A stretch of 8,395 bases of DNA from an uncultured Coprococcus sp. (GTDB lineage Bacteria; Bacillota_A; Clostridia; Lachnospirales; Lachnospiraceae), in contig CAAGAB010000216.1 of NCBI GenBank assembly GCA_900767685.1, positions 1-8,395 on the forward strand, written 5' to 3'. Positions 5,390 through 8,395 of the stretch are shown here, piece by piece; within the stretch, counting starts at the first letter, position 1, and each line of letters begins with the position of its first letter. The notes beneath the pieces were generated by a model that searched no databases, was not told where the DNA came from, and saw only the letters and a program-made list of their open reading frames with translations. The position numbers were made by a program, and so were the translations under genes.

Positions 5390-5673
5390 CGATAACTGAT
5401 GAAACTATTGATTATGTTGGAATCCTTGCAAAGCTTGAGCTTTCTCAGGAGGAGAAGGAGCAGGCAAAGAAGGATATGTCAGACATGCTTGATTATGTCA
5501 GCAAATTAAATGAACTTAATACAGATGGTGTGGAGGCCATGAGCCATACATTCCCATACAATAATGTGTTCCGCGAGGACGTAGTCACAAATAACGACGA
5601 CAGAGAGAACATGCTGAAGAATGCACCGGAGCAGAAAGACGGCTGCTACAAGGTGCCAAAGACATTTGACTAG
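5386..5673 (+). CDS. gatC: Aspartyl/glutamyl-tRNA amidotransferase subunit C
   Basis: The smallest subunit of GatCAB, which amidates misacylated Glu-tRNA(Gln), and usually Asp-tRNA(Asn), in the cytoplasm. GatC wraps around the GatA-GatB interface and stabilises the complex, with no active site of its own. At 95 residues it has normal length. The N-terminal helical part reads [16 protein letters not shown] (about 8-23), which matches the family pattern VxxLAKLELSxEE. It is followed by [19 protein letters not shown] and then the extended C-terminal belt NVFREDVV...[16 protein letters not shown] (60-94), which is diagnostic. ATG 5386 has AGGAGA at 5372-5377, 8 nt upstream. The gatA ribosome binding site overlaps its stop codon, so the two genes are translated from one message. 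Confidence 0.97.
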   Translation: MTITDETIDYVGILAKLELSQEEKEQAKKDMSDMLDYVSKLNELNTDGVEAMSHTFPYNNVFREDVVTNNDDRENMLKNAPEQKDGCYKVPKTFD

Positions 5674-5677
5674 GAGG
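5672..5677 (+). promoter_or_regulatory. Shine-Dalgarno AGGAGG for gatA, overlapping the gatC stop
   Basis: AGGAGG begins inside the TAG stop of gatC (5671-5673) and lies 9 nt before GTG 5687. That spacing supports the GTG as the gatA start rather than the in-frame ATG at 5696, which would be 18 nt away. Confidence 0.85.
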
Positions 5678-5686
5678 TAAGCTGAA

Positions 5687-7159
5687 GTGAATTTAATGGG
5701 TATGACAGCTGTAGAGCTGGGAAAAGCTATTAAAGACGGACAGGTAAGCGTTGTTCAGGCGACACAGGCTTGTCTTGACAGCATAGAGGCTTGTGAGAAA
5801 GATTACAACAGTTTTGTCACGGTTGACCGTGAGGGAGCACTTGCCCAGGCGGAGGAAGTGCAGAAGAAGATAGATGCAGGAGAGCTGAGCGGTCCTCTTG
5901 CAGGAGTTCCAATTGCGATAAAGGACAATATGTGTCAGACTGGTGTGCAGACAAGCTGTTCATCAAGGATACTTTCAAATTTTGTCCCGACATATACAGC
6001 CGAGGCAGTGGTGAAGCTTCAGGAGGCAGGGGCAGTCATCGTTGGACATACCAACATGGATGAGTTTGCCATGGGAAGCACAACGGAGACATCGTACTTT
6101 GGAGAGACAAGAAATCCATGGGATATAAACAGAGTCCCGGGCGGCTCATCAGGTGGTTCAGCGGCAGCAGTTGCCGGTGAGGAGGTTCCATGTGCTCTCG
6201 GTTCAGACACCGGTGGGTCAATCAGGCAGCCTGCGTCATTCTGTGGTGTCACAGGAATAAAGCCAACCTACGGAAGAGTTTCAAGATACGGACTTATAGC
6301 ATACGGCTCATCACTTGACCAGATAGGACCTCTCGCAAAGAATGTTGAGGACTGTGCAACTATCCTTGAGGTCATATCACAGTATGACAAGAAAGACTCA
6401 ACATCAGTAAACAGGGATGACAATGATTTTACAAGCGCTCTGGTGGATGATGTAAAGGGACTTAAGATCGGACTCCCACGAGATTACTTCACAGAGGGAC
6501 TTGAGCCTGAGATTAAGGATGCCGTATATGGTGTAGCTGAGGCTCTTAAGGCAAAAGGCGCAATAGTTGAGGAGTTTGATCTTGGTATGGTTGAGTATGC
6601 GATTCCGGCATACTACATCATAGCATCGGCGGAAGCAAGCTCAAACCTTGAGAGATTCGATGGTGTAAAGTACGGCTACAGAACATCAGAGTACACAGAT
6701 CTTCACAACATGTACAAGAAGAGCCGTTCAGAGGGATTTGGTCCTGAGGTAAAGAGAAGGATCATGCTCGGTTCATTTGTGCTGAGTTCAGGATATTATG
6801 ATGCATATTACGTTAAAGCACTTAAGGCAAAGGCGCTCATCAAACAGGCATATGACAAGGCGTTTGAGAAGTATGATATCATCCTTGGACCTGTTGCACC
6901 TACAACAGCTCTGAAGATGGGAGAGTCACTCTCAGATCCTATTAAGATGTATCTGGGTGATGTGTACACCGTTCCTGTAAACCTTGCTGGACTTCCTGGA
7001 ATATCACTTCCATGTGGAACAGATAAGGACGGAATGCCGATCGGAGTACAGATGGTAGGAAATGCATTTGAGGAGAAGACTATTATAAGAGCAGCTTATG
7101 CATTTGAGAAGACCAGAGAATACAAGAGACCTGCACAGGTTTCAGAAAGGGGGCTGTAA
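5687..7159 (+). CDS. gatA: Aspartyl/glutamyl-tRNA amidotransferase subunit A (glutaminase/amidase)
   Basis: The glutaminase subunit of GatCAB. It hydrolyses glutamine and passes ammonia through a channel to GatB. It belongs to the amidase-signature family. The complete Ser-cisSer-Lys triad is visible: K79 in PIAIKDNM, the cis-serine S154 in VPGGSSGGSAAA, and the nucleophile S178 in GSDTGGSIRQPA. This numbering is the same as I recall for Staphylococcus aureus GatA. At 490 residues the length is normal, and the C-terminal PVNLAGLPGISLPCG motif is intact. Translation starts at GTG 5687, which fits the 9-nt distance from AGGAGG; ATG 5696 is the alternative and would lose three residues. It lies 13 nt after gatC and 3 nt before gatB, a tight operon. 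No defect is seen. Confidence 0.98.
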   Translation: MNLMGMTAVELGKAIKDGQVSVVQATQACLDSIEACEKDYNSFVTVDREGALAQAEEVQKKIDAGELSGPLAGVPIAIKDNMCQTGVQTSCSSRILSNFVPTYTAEAVVKLQEAGAVIVGHTNMDEFAMGSTTETSYFGETRNPWDINRVPGGSSGGSAAAVAGEEVPCALGSDTGGSIRQPASFCGVTGIKPTYGRVSRYGLIAYGSSLDQIGPLAKNVEDCATILEVISQYDKKDSTSVNRDDNDFTSALVDDVKGLKIGLPRDYFTEGLEPEIKDAVYGVAEALKAKGAIVEEFDLGMVEYAIPAYYIIASAEASSNLERFDGVKYGYRTSEYTDLHNMYKKSRSEGFGPEVKRRIMLGSFVLSSGYYDAYYVKALKAKALIKQAYDKAFEKYDIILGPVAPTTALKMGESLSDPIKMYLGDVYTVPVNLAGLPGISLPCGTDKDGMPIGVQMVGNAFEEKTIIRAAYAFEKTREYKRPAQVSERGL

Positions 7160-7162
7160 GAG

Positions 7163-8395
7163 ATGGCAAAGACATATGAGACAGTCATCGGACTTGAGGT
7201 CCATGTAGAGCTAGCGACCAAGACAAAGATATTCTGTGGCTGCAGCACAGCATTTGGAGGAGCTCCTAATACACATACGTGTCCGGTATGTACCGGAATG
7301 CCGGGTTCACTTCCAGTACTTAATAAGGAAGTTGTAAATAAGGCGATCGCAGTTGGTCTTGCGACAAACTGTAAGATCACACAGAACTGTAAGTTTGACA
7401 GAAAGAATTATTTCTATCCTGATAACCCACAGAACTATCAGATATCACAGCTTTACTACCCAATATGCAGGGATGGTAAGGTAGAGATAGAGGTGGACGG
7501 TGTCAAGAAATATGTGAGGATCCATGAGATACATATGGAGGAGGACGCAGGTAAGCTTGTCCATGATCCATATACAGACAGCTCACTTGTTGATTTCAAC
7601 CGTTCAGGTGTTCCGCTTATAGAGATAGTATCTGAGCCTGACATGAGATCTGCGGAGGATGTAATAGCATATCTTGAAAAGCTCAGGGAGACGATACAGT
7701 ATCTCGGTGCTTCAGATTGTAAGCTTAATGAGGGATCAATGCGTGCTGACGTTAATCTTTCGGTCAGAGAGGTTGGCTCGGAGGAGTTTGGTACACGTAC
7801 AGAGACAAAGAACCTGAACTCATTCAAGGCTATCGCCAGGGCCATAGAAAATGAGAGAGAGAGACAGATCGATCTCATCGAGTCTGGTGAAAAGGTTGTC
7901 CAGGAGACAAGAAGATGGGATGATACTAAGGAGTATTCATATCCTATGAGATCCAAGGAGGATGCACAGGATTATAGATATTTCCCTGATCCTGACCTTG
8001 TACCTATCCACATCAGCGATGAGTGGCTCCAGCAGGTAAGGGATGCACAGCCTGAGTTCAGAGACGAGAAGAAGATAAGATACAAAGAGGAATATGCGAT
8101 TCCTGACTATGATATAGACATCATCACGGCCTCCAAGAAGCTGGCAGATCTGTTTGAGGATGCTATCGCACTGGGAGCACCTGCAAAGAAGGTTTCCAAC
8201 TGGATCATGGGAGAGACCATGAGACTGATGAAGGAAAATGGCGTTGATGCAGAAGATCTGAAGTTCTCGGCAGAGAATCTTGCAAAGCTCATCAAGCTTG
8301 TTGATGACAGAGTTATCAATGGCGGTGTTGCAAAGGAAGTATTTGAAAAGATATTTGCAGACAATATTGATCCTGAGAAGTATGTCAAGGATAAC
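7163..8395 (+). CDS. gatB: Aspartyl/glutamyl-tRNA amidotransferase subunit B, 3'-truncated by the window edge
   Basis: The kinase/transamidase subunit of GatCAB. It phosphorylates the Glu or Asp on the misacylated tRNA and replaces the phosphate with ammonia delivered from GatA. I translated 411 codons from ATG 7163 with no stop; family members have about 475, so roughly 65 residues are missing. The product starts MAKTYETVIGLEVHVEL. It has the zinc site C25-x-C27 and C40-x2-C43, the DRKNYFYPDNPQNYQISQ segment, EEDAGKLVHD, and the SMRADVNLSVR and RTETKNLNSF motifs of the catalytic cradle. The tRNA-binding YqeY-like tail begins at about residue 325 and is only partly present. ATG is 3 nt after the gatA stop, with AAAGGGGG (7147-7153) inside the end of gatA as its ribosome binding site, so translation is likely coupled. 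Confidence 0.97.
   Translation, partial: MAKTYETVIGLEVHVELATKTKIFCGCSTAFGGAPNTHTCPVCTGMPGSLPVLNKEVVNKAIAVGLATNCKITQNCKFDRKNYFYPDNPQNYQISQLYYPICRDGKVEIEVDGVKKYVRIHEIHMEEDAGKLVHDPYTDSSLVDFNRSGVPLIEIVSEPDMRSAEDVIAYLEKLRETIQYLGASDCKLNEGSMRADVNLSVREVGSEEFGTRTETKNLNSFKAIARAIENERERQIDLIESGEKVVQETRRWDDTKEYSYPMRSKEDAQDYRYFPDPDLVPIHISDEWLQQVRDAQPEFRDEKKIRYKEEYAIPDYDIDIITASKKLADLFEDAIALGAPAKKVSNWIMGETMRLMKENGVDAEDLKFSAENLAKLIKLVDDRVINGGVAKEVFEKIFADNIDPEKYVKDN

Noticed and set aside
7456..7956. Minus-strand frame of 166 codons inside gatB
   Set aside because: Fully antisense to a strongly conserved gene and Ser/Leu-rich, as expected for a shadow frame.

Overview
The window looks like chromosomal DNA from a low-to-moderate G+C Firmicute, most likely a gut or rumen Lachnospiraceae (Coprococcus, Lachnospira or Butyrivibrio-like). 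This is an inference. It rests on strong AGGAGG-type ribosome binding sites, heavy AGA/AGG use for arginine, a eukaryote-type NADP isocitrate dehydrogenase, a tandem zinc-finger membrane protein of a kind I associate with clostridia, a sortase-type wall protein with a degenerate sorting motif, and a complete gatC-gatA-gatB order. All clear genes lie on the + strand. The species cannot be fixed from the sequence alone.

Layout. 1-1005 is the 3' part of icd, closed by a strong hairpin terminator (1055-1096). A well-formed promoter (1103-1131) then drives a small VOC/glyoxalase-fold protein (1178-1561), followed after 79 nt by an FMN nitroreductase-family protein (1641-2174). The two are probably co-transcribed. 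Next come a membrane protein with two RanBP2-like zinc fingers (2296-3357), ended by an unusually long three-segment hairpin (3440-3508), and a choice-of-anchor A surface protein (3583-5064). The surface protein has a signal peptide, a Thr/Glu/Asp pentapeptide-repeat stalk and a C-terminal HPDTG sorting signal, and is followed by another hairpin (5099-5130).

The last third is the gatCAB operon (5386 to beyond the right edge). It encodes the tRNA-dependent amidotransferase that converts Glu-tRNA(Gln), and usually Asp-tRNA(Asn), to the correct amidated forms. gatC and gatA are complete and gatB is cut at 411 codons. A candidate extended -10 promoter (5165-5193) would give gatCAB a leader of about 185 nt that begins with an inverted repeat and contains a 36-codon ORF whose stop overlaps the gatC start.

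The window is mostly ordinary core genome plus one cell-surface gene. I found no CRISPR array, insertion sequence, tRNA, rRNA or recognisable defence system. The points most worth checking are the zinc-finger membrane protein, the variant sorting signal with its repeat stalk, and the gatCAB leader.
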